A stretch of 64,000 bases of DNA from Methylocella silvestris (lineage in GTDB: Bacteria > Pseudomonadota > Alphaproteobacteria > Rhizobiales > Beijerinckiaceae): assembly GCF_002891535.1 (NCBI RefSeq), contig NZ_PDZR01000020.1, positions 21,083 through 85,082 on the forward strand, read 5' to 3'. This document shows, one piece after another, positions 25,799 to 34,024 of this stretch (positions are counted from its first letter, which is position 1; every line of letters starts with the position of its first letter). The notes beneath the pieces were generated by a model. That model searched no databases, had not been told where the DNA came from, and was given only the letters and a program-made list of their open reading frames with translations. The position numbers and the translations under genes were made by a program.

Positions 25799-28700
25799 CT
25801 TGCGTCCTCCATCGCGATCACCACAAGTCTTTGGCCATTCTGCACCGGGCGTCCCGCCTGACAGGCGATCTCGGCAATGCGGCCGGCCGCCGGGGCCGGA
25901 ATCGCGATCTCCATTTTCATCGATTCCAGCACGACCAATGTGTCGCCGATAGCGACTCTATCGCCGACCGCCATCTCGATCTTCCAGACATTTCCCGGCA
26001 TCGGCGCTTCGACGGCGATCGCGTTGTCGGGCAGCGCGACGTCCTCCAACGGGTCGGACGATTGATCCTCGACGAAGAGGCTGAGACCCTGTTCCTCCCA
26101 GCGGCGGCGCTCCGCCTCGAAGGCCGCGCGCTGGCGCGTCTGCGCCGTTTCAATCTCCTCGGCATGTTCGGCAAGAAACGCCTTATGCTGCTTCAGGCTG
26201 AACCTTGCCGGCTCGATCTTCAGGGGATAGCGGCCGTGCGGAAAAGCCTCTCGCGCGTCGGCCAGCTCCTCGCCGCTGACGGGATAGAAGCGGATCTGAT
26301 CGAAGAAACGCAACAGCCACGGCTTGCCAGGCTCGAAGACATCGGTCGAGCGCCAGCTGTTCCACATCTGTATGGTGCGGCCAAACAGCTGATAGCCGCC
26401 CGGTCCCTCCATGCCATAGACGCACATATAGGCGCCGCCGATGCCGACCGCGTTCTCGGGAGTCCAGGTGCGGGCTGGATTATATTTCGTCGTGACGAGA
26501 CGGTGGCGCGGATCGATCGGCGTCGCGACCGGCGCCCCGAGATAGACGTCGCCAAGCCCCATCACGAGATAGCTCGCGTTGAAGATGATGTCGCGCACCT
26601 CGTCGACGCCGCCAAGACCATTGATCCGGCGGATAAATTCGATATTCGACGGGCACCAGGGCGCGTCCGGCCGCACCAGCTCTTGATATTTGCGCATGGC
26701 GAGCTGCGCTTCAACGTCGTTCCACGACACCGGCAGATGCACGATGCGGCTTTCGATCTCGACTTCGTCCACGGGCGGAAGCGCGCGTTCAAGCTCGACC
26801 GTCCGCTCCAGCAGATGCTCTTGCGATATGATATTGTCGTCATAATGGATTTGCAGCGATCTTATGCCGGGCGTCAGATCGATGACGCCGTCTATCGCGG
26901 CCGCGAGCAAAGCTTCATGCAGGAGATGCGCGCGAAGGCGCAAGCCAAGATCAAGCGCGAGGGGTCCGAATTCAATCAGCAGATAGCTGTCGCCAGCGCG
27001 GCGGCAGCAGACGGCGCCGTCCCCCTCGCCATATTGGCGTAGGACCGGATCGCCAAGCTCCCGCGCGCCGGCCGCATTGGGCGCGGGCCGGAAGCGGACC
27101 TTGTCGCCCGGCCGCAACTGGCCCGTCTTCCAGAGATCGTTTTTGACGATCACCACGGGACAGACGAAGCCGCCGAGACTTGGGCCGTCCGGTCCCAAAA
27201 TGATCGGCATGTCGCCGGTGAAATCCACCGCGCCGATCGCATAGGCATTATCATGGATGTTCGAGGGATGGAGGCCCGCCTCGCCGCCGTCCGGACGCGC
27301 AAAGCGGGGCTTTGGCCCGATCAGCCTGACGCCCGTGCGTGCGCTGTTGTAATGCACTTCATAGTCTGTTGCGAACAGCTCCGCTATGTCTTCATCGGTA
27401 AAGAAATCCGGCGCGCCATGCGGACCGTAGAGCACATCGATCTCCCACCGATGCGATAGATCCGCACTCGCCTTTTCCTCGCGCGGCGCGGCGACGGCCC
27501 CGGCGGCCGCAACCCGCAACACATCGCCGGTACGAAGCGTCCCCGCCGCATGGCCGCCGAATTTGCCGAGCGCGAAGGTCGCCTTCGAACCGAGATAATC
27601 GGGCGCCTCAAAGCCGTTGCGGATCGCAAGATAGGTCCGGTTGCCGGCGCCCGCCACCGCGCCGAGAGTCAACACCTGACCGGCCGCGACGCTGACCGGC
27701 GCGTCATAGGCGACCGGGGCGCCGTCCAGCATCGCCGCCATGCGCGCGCCGGTGAGCGCGATCACCGTATCGATGTTGAATTTCAGCGTCGGGCCGCGCA
27801 GGGTGAGTTCGAGCCCGGCGGCGCCTTCGAGATTGCCAACGATCCTGTTGGCCAGCCGAAAATGCCAGTCATCCATCGGCCCGGATGGCGGCACGCCGAC
27901 ATTCCAGTAGCCAAGCCGCCCGGGCCAATCCTGAACGCTCGACAGCGTGCCGCCCGCCAGCACATCGACCGTACGCGGCGTAAAGGTAAATTCACCGAGC
28001 GTCTTCGTAATCATCTCGCCGCTGCGGAAAGCCGGCAGGTCGAGGATCGCCGCAAGATAGGAGAGATTGCTCTCGATGCCGGAGATATCGCTCGCAAGCA
28101 GCGCACGGGACAGGTTGTCGATCGCCTCCTCACGCGTCGCGCCGGCGGCGATGACTTTCGCCAGCAGAGGATCATAATAGGGCGAGACTTCGACCCCGGT
28201 CTCGATCCAGCCGTCGATGCGGACATCCTCCGGAAATTTTACCCGCGTGAGGAGGCCCGTCGACGGCCGAAAGTCCTTCGACGCGTCCTCGGCGTAGACG
28301 CGCGCCTCGATCGCCGCGCCCTTGGCCTGCAGGCCGCTCTGCGCTGGCAGGGTGAAGTCACCAGCCGCCTGACGCACCATCCATTCGACCAGATCGACGC
28401 CGAATATCATTTCGGTTACGCAATGCTCGACCTGCAGTCTTGTGTTGACTTCGAGAAAATAGAATTTTTGCTGATCCGCGTCATATATGAATTCGACGGT
28501 GCCGGCGGATTCATAATTGACCGCCTGACCGAGCGCGATCGCGGCCTCGCGGAGCGCGGCGCGGTTCACGTCCGTCAGGCCGGGGGCAGGGGTCTCCTCG
28601 ATAACTTTCTGGTTGCGCCGTTGCAGCGAGCAATCGCGCTCGCCGAGAGCGACGACGCCGCCTCTTCCATCGCCAAAGATCTGCACCTCGACATGGCGCG

Positions 28701-29313
28701 CGCGCGCGATGAATTTTTCCAGATAAACACGATTGTCGCCGAAATTATTCGCCCCCAGCCGCCGCACCGAATCAAATCGCGTCGCCAACTCATCCGGACC
28801 AAAACAGAGCTGCATGCCGATGCCGCCGCCGCCGGCGGTGCTTTTCAACATCACCGGATAGCCGATACGCTCGGCTTCCTTCAGCGCCTCTTCAGCTGAG
28901 CTGAGCAGCCCGCTCCCTGGCAGCAGCGGCGTGTTGGCCCGCTGCGCCACCTCGCGCGCGCTATGCTTGAGGCCGAAAGAGCGCATATGCTGCGGTTGAG
29001 GGCCGATAAATTTGATGCCTTCCGCCGCCAGCCTTTCGGCGAAGTCCGGATTCTCGCTCAAGAACCCATAGCCCGGATGCACCGCCTCGGCGCCCGTCGC
29101 CTTGCAGGCGGCGATGACCGCCTCGACATTGAGATAGCTTTGCGCGGGAGGCGAAGGACCGAGCCTTGCCTGTTCGTCCGCCGCAAGCACGGTCGGCGAG
29201 AAACGATCGGCGTCGGAGTAAACAGCGACGGAGCCGACGCCCATCCCGCGCAAGGTGCGCACGACGCGGCCGACAATCTCGCCTCTGTTGGCGATCAGAA
29301 CTTTCCTGAACAT
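25795..29313 (-). CDS. biotin-dependent guanidine/urea carboxylase
   Basis: A 1172-residue multidomain enzyme. Residues 1 to about 445 form a biotin carboxylase (start MFRKVLIANRGEIVGR, ATP loop STAGGGGIGMQL). The middle contains the paired KipI/KipA-like carboxyltransferase domains. The C-terminus is a biotinyl domain with Lys1133 in LESMKMEI. The whole protein has the urea-carboxylase architecture. Within operons that also carry two DUF1989 genes and a guanidine-I riboswitch, this family has been shown to carboxylate guanidine preferentially, and I assign it that way. The ATG at 29313 has GAGG ahead of it. It lies four bases after the second DUF1989 gene and overlaps atzF by four bases. Confidence 0.93.
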   Translation of the reverse strand: MFRKVLIANRGEIVGRVVRTLRGMGVGSVAVYSDADRFSPTVLAADEQARLGPSPPAQSYLNVEAVIAACKATGAEAVHPGYGFLSENPDFAERLAAEGIKFIGPQPQHMRSFGLKHSAREVAQRANTPLLPGSGLLSSAEEALKEAERIGYPVMLKSTAGGGGIGMQLCFGPDELATRFDSVRRLGANNFGDNRVYLEKFIARARHVEVQIFGDGRGGVVALGERDCSLQRRNQKVIEETPAPGLTDVNRAALREAAIALGQAVNYESAGTVEFIYDADQQKFYFLEVNTRLQVEHCVTEMIFGVDLVEWMVRQAAGDFTLPAQSGLQAKGAAIEARVYAEDASKDFRPSTGLLTRVKFPEDVRIDGWIETGVEVSPYYDPLLAKVIAAGATREEAIDNLSRALLASDISGIESNLSYLAAILDLPAFRSGEMITKTLGEFTFTPRTVDVLAGGTLSSVQDWPGRLGYWNVGVPPSGPMDDWHFRLANRIVGNLEGAAGLELTLRGPTLKFNIDTVIALTGARMAAMLDGAPVAYDAPVSVAAGQVLTLGAVAGAGNRTYLAIRNGFEAPDYLGSKATFALGKFGGHAAGTLRTGDVLRVAAAGAVAAPREEKASADLSHRWEIDVLYGPHGAPDFFTDEDIAELFATDYEVHYNSARTGVRLIGPKPRFARPDGGEAGLHPSNIHDNAYAIGAVDFTGDMPIILGPDGPSLGGFVCPVVIVKNDLWKTGQLRPGDKVRFRPAPNAAGARELGDPVLRQYGEGDGAVCCRRAGDSYLLIEFGPLALDLGLRLRAHLLHEALLAAAIDGVIDLTPGIRSLQIHYDDNIISQEHLLERTVELERALPPVDEVEIESRIVHLPVSWNDVEAQLAMRKYQELVRPDAPWCPSNIEFIRRINGLGGVDEVRDIIFNASYLVMGLGDVYLGAPVATPIDPRHRLVTTKYNPARTWTPENAVGIGGAYMCVYGMEGPGGYQLFGRTIQMWNSWRSTDVFEPGKPWLLRFFDQIRFYPVSGEELADAREAFPHGRYPLKIEPARFSLKQHKAFLAEHAEEIETAQTRQRAAFEAERRRWEEQGLSLFVEDQSSDPLEDVALPDNAIAVEAPMPGNVWKIEMAVGDRVAIGDTLVVLESMKMEIAIPAPAAGRIAEIACQAGRPVQNGQRLVVIAMEDAR

Positions 29314-29317
29314 TTCC

Positions 29318-29971
29318 TCACCCTTCCGCGCAATCATAGATGACGACGCGGATCGGCGTCGGGTTGAAGCCATTGCACGGATTGTTGACCTGCGGGCAGT
29401 TCGAGAACAGGCACAGCACATCCATCTCGGCCTTGAGGTCGACATAACCGCCCGGAGCCGAGACGCCATCGACAATGGCGAGCTCGCCGCTTGGCTCGAT
29501 CGGCACATTCATGAAGAAGTTGATGTTGCTCACCAGATCGCGCTTGCCCATGCCATATTTGCCGATTTCCAGCGCAAAATTCTCGCGGCAGGCGTGCATA
29601 TATTTCGTGTGATGACCGAAGCGCACCGTGTTGCTCTCGCAGCTGCACGCGCCCGCCGAGGTGTCATGCAGGCCGCAGCTGTCGCCAACCACTGTCAGCA
29701 TGAGATTGCCCTCATTCGAGATAAGCTTGGAGCCGAGGCCGATATAGGCCGAGCCCTGCTCGCGCAGCGTATCCTGCGCGCTGTAGCGCTCCTCGAAATG
29801 GTCGGCGCGGTAGAACAGCGCGTCGACGGCCTGCTGGCCTTCGAGATCAATGATGCGCAGGATCTGGCCTTTCTTCAGAAAGCCGGACCAGGGCGCCCGC
29901 GCGGGCACGATTTCATCGAAGATCGCCGTCGCGCGATCGACCGAAAAGGCGTCATTTCCCATGATAGTCAT
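29318..29971 (-). CDS. DUF1989 protein UAAP2, probable carboxyguanidine deiminase subunit
   Basis: A 217-residue DUF1989 protein of the urea-amidolyase-associated type 2. It is Cys/His-rich in patterns suited to a metal site: GLHDTSAGACSCESN, HACRENF, and NCPQVNNPCNGFNPTP near the end. Members paired with a type 1 DUF1989 protein form carboxyguanidine deiminase (CgdA/CgdB), which converts carboxyguanidine to allophanate plus ammonia. This role follows from studies of the family, not from anything unique here. It sits between its partner gene and the carboxylase with gaps of 14 and 4 bases, so the three should be produced together. Confidence 0.9.
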   Translation of the reverse strand: MTIMGNDAFSVDRATAIFDEIVPARAPWSGFLKKGQILRIIDLEGQQAVDALFYRADHFEERYSAQDTLREQGSAYIGLGSKLISNEGNLMLTVVGDSCGLHDTSAGACSCESNTVRFGHHTKYMHACRENFALEIGKYGMGKRDLVSNINFFMNVPIEPSGELAIVDGVSAPGGYVDLKAEMDVLCLFSNCPQVNNPCNGFNPTPIRVVIYDCAEG

Positions 29972-29985
29972 CCTTTGATCGGACG

Positions 29986-30873
29986 TCAGACGCCAAACAG
30001 CGCGTCGTTGTTTTCAAATCCGCGAGCGCCTTCTTCGCTCGCCGTGCGGCAGGAATCATTTGCGTCGGCTTGCGCCCCGCGCCAGACGGTCGCCTCGATT
30101 TCGCCCGGCGCATAATCGGGACGCGGATCGTAGGGATGCGGACAATTGGAGAGAGCGACCAGCAGATTCATCTCGGCCCGAAGCTCAACGAAGTCTCCCG
30201 CCTGCGCGTCCTGGCCTGACCAACCGAGCTTGCCTTCGCCGTCGGTGCGCACCGGCGCGAAAAAGGTGAGGCAGGGCATGATGTCGCGACGGGTCAGGCC
30301 GAGCTTTGCAGCGGCGAGACAGAAATTGTCGCGCGTATTGCGATAGCCGGCGCCATAGCGTCGATCGGTCGTCGCCTTCGTGCCGCCGCCAACGAGGAAA
30401 TCATGGCCCGCGCCGCTATCTTCGACAATCGAGGCGAGCACGCGCCCCATGTCGGAAAAAAGCACATAGCCCTTGCCAAGCAGCGCGTTCCACTGGATTT
30501 TTACAGTGTCGCCGGCGTTGTAGCGCTCGCTCACATCATCGGCGTTCCATATCAGGATCGAGGCTGCGGCGCGGCCTGTTTTGTTGACGATGCGCAGCGT
30601 CTCGCCGCGCCCGATCTTACGCGTCGAGTACCAGCCGTCGGGAATCTGTTCGCGCCAGACGATCTCGGCGTCGTCAAGCGGCCGCAGCGCGGAAGGCACG
30701 CGTTCGCGTGGAGCGTGCAGCCGCTCCGCGGCGTTGCTTTTCAGTTCAAGGTAACGCGCCCTATGTTGTTCGGGCGTTGAAGCGTCCAACAGGCTCATGG
30801 GTTCATCCATACTGGTGAGCGCCAGGTCGTCCCGGCCGTTGAGGATCAGATCGCCGGGCCGTCCCGGCGACAT
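29986..30873 (-). CDS. DUF1989 protein UAAP1, probable carboxyguanidine deiminase subunit
   Basis: A 295-residue DUF1989 protein of the type 1 class, with GWYSTRKIGRGETLRIVNKT, then EDSGAGHDFLVGGGTK, and the C-terminal NCPHPYDPRPDYAPGEIEAT that parallels the NCPQ..NP motif of UAAP2. It is the likely partner of the adjacent UAAP2 in carboxyguanidine deimination. The start is uncertain: ATG codons at 30873, 30810 and 30798 are all in frame and none has a strong Shine-Dalgarno sequence. I give the longest, which begins eight bases after the ATPase gene stop. The shorter forms would start MDEPMSLL or MSLLDAST, closer to most family members. Confidence 0.85.
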   Translation of the reverse strand: MSPGRPGDLILNGRDDLALTSMDEPMSLLDASTPEQHRARYLELKSNAAERLHAPRERVPSALRPLDDAEIVWREQIPDGWYSTRKIGRGETLRIVNKTGRAAASILIWNADDVSERYNAGDTVKIQWNALLGKGYVLFSDMGRVLASIVEDSGAGHDFLVGGGTKATTDRRYGAGYRNTRDNFCLAAAKLGLTRRDIMPCLTFFAPVRTDGEGKLGWSGQDAQAGDFVELRAEMNLLVALSNCPHPYDPRPDYAPGEIEATVWRGAQADANDSCRTASEEGARGFENNDALFGV

Positions 30874-30881
30874 GCGTTGGC

Positions 30882-31652
30882 TCAGCGAGCGGGCGTCTTC
30901 TTTCCCGCCGGCGTCGCCCAGGCCGCGTGTTTGGGCGGCCAGACGTCGATGTCGCGCGTAATCGTCGCGCCGAAGCGATCGGGCTCCAGCGCGCTATTTT
31001 CCTTGCGCTCGAATACAAGCACCCTCGTGCCAAGGCGAAACGCCTCGCTGAGATCATGCGTGACCATGACGACCGTCATTTTTGTTTCCTTCCACAGCCG
31101 CAGCATCAAGACATGGATATCCGCCTTGATGCCGGGATCGAGCGCGCCGAAGGGTTCGTCGAGCAACAGGATTTTGGGACGCGTGATCAGCGCCTGCGCC
31201 AGCGCAAGACGCTGCTGCATGCCGCCGGAAAGCTGCGCCGGATATTTGGACGCCGCTCCCGTCAGCCCGACTTCCGCGAGCAGGGCGTCAGCCTCCTCGA
31301 TCGCCTTGCGCCTTGCCTTCCCGTAAAGCATTCCGAGGAACTTCGACTGGGCGAACTCCTTGCCGAGCAGCACATTCTCCGTGACCGTCAGATGCGGAAA
31401 CACCGAATAGCGCTGGAACACAACGCCGCGATCGACCGTCGGCTCTGGCGCGAGCGGCGCGCCGTCGATGAGAATGCGGCCGCGCGTGGGCGTCTCCTCG
31501 CTGAGCAGCATCCGCAAAAACGTCGTCTTGCCGCATCCAGAAGGGCCGACAAGAGCGACGAAGGATTGCGGCGCAATCTCGAGCGAAATCTTTTCAAGGA
31601 CGACCTTGCCTTCATATTCCTTCCAGACATTCTGCAGGCTGATGGTCGTCAT
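30882..31652 (-). CDS. ABC transporter ATP-binding protein (NitT/TauT type)
   Basis: A 256-residue ATPase with Walker A LVGPSGCGKTTFLRML, signature LSGGMQQRLALAQAL, Walker B ILLLDEPFGALD and the switch His in VMVTHDLSEAF. It belongs to the nitrate/taurine/bicarbonate group of importers. The start at 31652 overlaps the permease stop by four bases (ATGA). It energises the importer formed with the adjacent permease and binding protein. Placement under a guanidine-I riboswitch suggests guanidine or a related nitrogen compound as cargo. Confidence 0.95.
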   Translation of the reverse strand: MTTISLQNVWKEYEGKVVLEKISLEIAPQSFVALVGPSGCGKTTFLRMLLSEETPTRGRILIDGAPLAPEPTVDRGVVFQRYSVFPHLTVTENVLLGKEFAQSKFLGMLYGKARRKAIEEADALLAEVGLTGAASKYPAQLSGGMQQRLALAQALITRPKILLLDEPFGALDPGIKADIHVLMLRLWKETKMTVVMVTHDLSEAFRLGTRVLVFERKENSALEPDRFGATITRDIDVWPPKHAAWATPAGKKTPAR

Positions 31653-32467
31653 TTTGCGCGCGCCCCCGCGAACCAGGGATAGAGGCCGCTCTGCAGCCGC
31701 CTCAGGATCAAGTCGAACAGGAAGGCGAGGAAGGTGATCCAGGCGACGTAAGGCAAGATCACATCCATTGCGAGATAGCGCCGCATCAGAAAGATGCGAA
31801 AGCCAAGACCGCTCTCGGAGGCGATCGCCTCCGCCGCGATGAGATAAAGCCACGCCGCTCCGAGCGACAAACGCACGGAGTCAATGAGCCGTGGCATCAT
31901 CTGCGGCGCGACGACGCGCGCGAGAATCTGCCAGGTGGTCGCGCCGAGAGTCTGAGCCTTGATCAGTTGCTCGGCCGGAAGCTCGCTCACCCGTAACGCC
32001 AGATCGCGCGTCATGAAGGGCGCAATGCCAATCACGATCAACACGATTTTTGAAGCCTCGCCCAGCCCGAACATGATGAACAAAATAGGCAAGATCGCCA
32101 AAGGCGGGATCATCGACAACACCGCAATGAACGGCGTCAGCAACACACGCAGATAGGGCAACAACCCCACCGTGAGGCCGATCACGCAGCTTGTCACGGT
32201 GGCGATCGCAAGGCCGGCGCAAAGGCGCGTGAGGCTCGCCAGCGTATCGCTCCATAATAGATATTCCCCCGTCCGCTTGTCGGGGGAGAAAGCGACCCGC
32301 CGCACGGCCCCGACAAGAGCGTCGAGGCCAGGCAGCAGCTTGTCGTCCGGATTGCCGGCGTGCCGGAGCGCCGAGCCGATCGTGTAGGCGAGGATCAACA
32401 AGATGAAGGGGATCGCGGGGAGCAGGAGATTTGCTCCCCGGCCGGGGCGAAGCGAGAGCAGTCGCAT
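31649..32467 (-). CDS. ABC transporter permease (NitT/TauT type)
   Basis: A 272-residue inner-membrane permease with about six membrane segments. The cytoplasmic EAA-type coupling loop is seen as EQLIKAQTLGATTWQILARV. Conserved MIPPLAILPILFIMFGLGE precedes it, as in SsuC/TauC proteins. The ATG lies six bases after the binding-protein stop and the end overlaps the ATPase gene. It would form the homodimeric channel of the importer in the guanidine operon. The cargo assignment is inference from operon content. Confidence 0.93.
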   Translation of the reverse strand: MRLLSLRPGRGANLLLPAIPFILLILAYTIGSALRHAGNPDDKLLPGLDALVGAVRRVAFSPDKRTGEYLLWSDTLASLTRLCAGLAIATVTSCVIGLTVGLLPYLRVLLTPFIAVLSMIPPLAILPILFIMFGLGEASKIVLIVIGIAPFMTRDLALRVSELPAEQLIKAQTLGATTWQILARVVAPQMMPRLIDSVRLSLGAAWLYLIAAEAIASESGLGFRIFLMRRYLAMDVILPYVAWITFLAFLFDLILRRLQSGLYPWFAGARAK

Positions 32468-32473
32468 CGCCGG

Positions 32474-33547
32474 CTAGTTCTTCGCGGCCGCGGCGGCCGA
32501 GTCCATATAGGTGGTGACGAATCGCAAGCCGATCTTGTTCGGGTCGCCAAACACGGAGCCGTCAGGGAATTTTACGCCGATGACTTCAGCGCTTTTGGCG
32601 TTATCGCCCAGCAATCCGTGCTCGAACAGAAACTCATTGACGAGCTTTGTCGTCTTCGGCAACGCCGCGCCCTTGGCGAAGGCCATGGCGTCGCCCGGCG
32701 TGAAGAACATGCGCGTCGTCTTGAGTTGCGATTCAAACCCGGCGAGATCCGTGCCGGAGGCCTTGCCCATCGCTTCGCGCGCGGCCTCGCCGGCGGGCGT
32801 GTTGGCGCTCATGATCGCCATGGTTTCATACCAGATCCCGGCCAGCGCCTTGCCGAAATCCGGGTTGTCTTCCAGCGTCTTGGTGTTGGCGATGGCAAGG
32901 TCCATGATCTCGCCCGGAATCTGGCTCGAGTTGAAGACGTTGTGCGCGTCCTTGCGCTTGAGGATTTCCGAGACGATCGGATTCCAGGTTGTGACGGCTG
33001 TAACGTCCGGCGTCGCGAAAGCGGCGGCGATATCGGCGTCGGAGGTGTTGACGACCGTCACATCGCGCTCCTTGAGGCCGATCGAGTCGAGCGCCCGCGC
33101 GAGCAGATAATGCGACACCGAGAACTGGACGAGATTGATCTTCTGGCCCTTGACGTCCTTGAGGCTCGTCTTGTCTTTCAAGATGACCGCGTCATTGCCG
33201 TTCGAGAAGTCGCCGATAATCACCGCGGTCGAATCTACGCCGCCGACCGCGGGCACAGCCACGGTGTCCATGTTGGTGACGGTCAGGGCGTCGAAGGCGC
33301 CGGCAGTGTATTGATTGATCGATTCGACATAATCGTTGAACTGAACGACGTCGATCTTGATGCCGTATTTATCGGCCCATTTCTTGACGATTCCCGTCTC
33401 GTCGGCCCATTGCCACGGCATCCAGCCGACATAGATCGACCAGGCGAGCTTGAACTCTTTCTTCGGCGCGGCGAATGCGGCGTCGGCGGCTCCGAAGAGA
33501 AGCGCGGCGCTGAGACAAAGGGAAATGAGCTTTTTCGTCGGCAACAT
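32474..33547 (-). CDS. ABC transporter substrate-binding protein, guanidine operon
   Basis: A 357-residue periplasmic binding protein of the NMT1/TauA group. The signal peptide (MLPTKKLISLCLSAALLFGA, cleavage near AFA-AP) is followed by AWSIYVGWMPWQWADETGIV and DALTVTNMDTVAVPAVGGVD. Aromatic residues near the start resemble cation-binding pockets, but the ligand cannot be read off. The ATG at 33547 follows GGAGG at a good distance; an extended frame back to 33742 would be translated from the riboswitch RNA and is rejected. It is the first gene of the operon and is directly controlled by the riboswitch leader. Confidence 0.93.
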   Translation of the reverse strand: MLPTKKLISLCLSAALLFGAADAAFAAPKKEFKLAWSIYVGWMPWQWADETGIVKKWADKYGIKIDVVQFNDYVESINQYTAGAFDALTVTNMDTVAVPAVGGVDSTAVIIGDFSNGNDAVILKDKTSLKDVKGQKINLVQFSVSHYLLARALDSIGLKERDVTVVNTSDADIAAAFATPDVTAVTTWNPIVSEILKRKDAHNVFNSSQIPGEIMDLAIANTKTLEDNPDFGKALAGIWYETMAIMSANTPAGEAAREAMGKASGTDLAGFESQLKTTRMFFTPGDAMAFAKGAALPKTTKLVNEFLFEHGLLGDNAKSAEVIGVKFPDGSVFGDPNKIGLRFVTTYMDSAAAAAKN

Positions 33548-33597
33548 CCAATCCTCCATTGTGAGGGGATTGGCGAGACCATTCTGACGCCAATCCC
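33548..33597 (-). promoter_or_regulatory. candidate riboswitch expression platform (translation control)
   Basis: After the aptamer, GGGATTGGCG (33597-33588) can form a perfect ten-base stem with CGCCAATCCC (33575-33566). The same CCAATCC (33573-33567) can instead pair with GGATTGG (33554-33548), which contains part of the Shine-Dalgarno GGAGGAT and ends at the start codon. The two helices exclude each other. This suggests a switch between a free and a masked ribosome-binding site. The effect of the ligand on this choice is inferred. Confidence 0.6.
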
Positions 33598-33608
33598 TGA
33601 CGTCGTTT

Positions 33609-33716
33609 GGTCTCCCGGGCTTTTGTCCCGCCGTGCCTCCAGCCGATTTCTCCCAGCTGGATCGCAGCTCTCGGACCAGCACCGCAAAAAGCGATCGGAA
33701 CCCTAGCCGCCTACGT
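33609..33716 (-). ncRNA. guanidine-I riboswitch aptamer (ykkC class)
   Basis: The minus strand shows the conserved blocks of the guanidine-I class in order: CTAGGGTTCCG (33706-33696), then GGTCCGAGAGCTGCG (33677-33663), a variable CCAGC/GCTGG stem, and GGGACAAAAGCCCGGGAGA (33629-33611), the last preceded by ACGGC. The flanking GACGT (33717-33713) and ACGTC (33603-33599) can close P1. These matches are essentially to the consensus. The class binds free guanidinium and turns on export or degradation genes; here it leads straight into the importer and carboxylase operon. Confidence 0.95.
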
Positions 33717-33726
33717 CTGGTTTTAA

Positions 33727-33742
33727 GCAAGCGAGGCGCCAA
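33727..33742 (-). promoter_or_regulatory. sigma-54-type promoter of the guanidine operon
   Basis: Minus strand TTGGCGCCTCGCTTGC has the -24 GG and -12 GC with exactly ten bases between them, matching the TGGCAC-N5-TTGC pattern well. The predicted transcription start, about 12 bases downstream (near 33715), coincides with the 5' end of the riboswitch aptamer. This supports the call independently. RpoN dependence would link the operon to NtrC-type nitrogen control, but no clear NtrC site was found upstream. Confidence 0.6.
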
Positions 33743-34024
33743 CCCTGGATTCGCCCATGCGCCGGCCGTTATTCCCTTTAAAACAAGGATGTGGGGGCCT
33801 CGAAGGTGCGCCTATCGCTGTCGCCGCTTTCTCCGCCGCCGATAAAATAGTCACCTTGGCGGCAATGCAGTCACGCTTGCCCGAAAATCAGGGGATTTTA
33901 GCCCTCCGGCCGGACGAACAACCGGGCGTGATTGTTCGCGTCGCGCTGGCGTTCTAGAGTTCGCCGCTCGCCGATCGAGAGCCATGATGAATGGCGCAGG
34001 CGGCAGTATTGGAAAGGACGGGAA
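33743..34024. other. divergent intergenic region, guanidine operon / ketopantoate reductase-like gene
   Basis: About 280 bases between the guanidine-operon promoter and the plus-strand reductase gene. No gene, clear NtrC dyad or terminator is visible. The only signal is the GGAAAGGACGG ribosome-binding stretch just before the ATG at 34025. Confidence 0.4.

Noticed and set aside
27550..28899. Plus-strand frame of about 450 codons inside the carboxylase gene
   Set aside because: Mirror frame of a conserved enzyme; Arg/Asp-rich, no recognisable protein features.
33548..33742. N-terminal extension of the guanidine-operon binding protein
   Set aside because: It would translate through the riboswitch aptamer, puts 65 residues before a clear signal peptide, and ignores the GGAGG site before the ATG at 33547.
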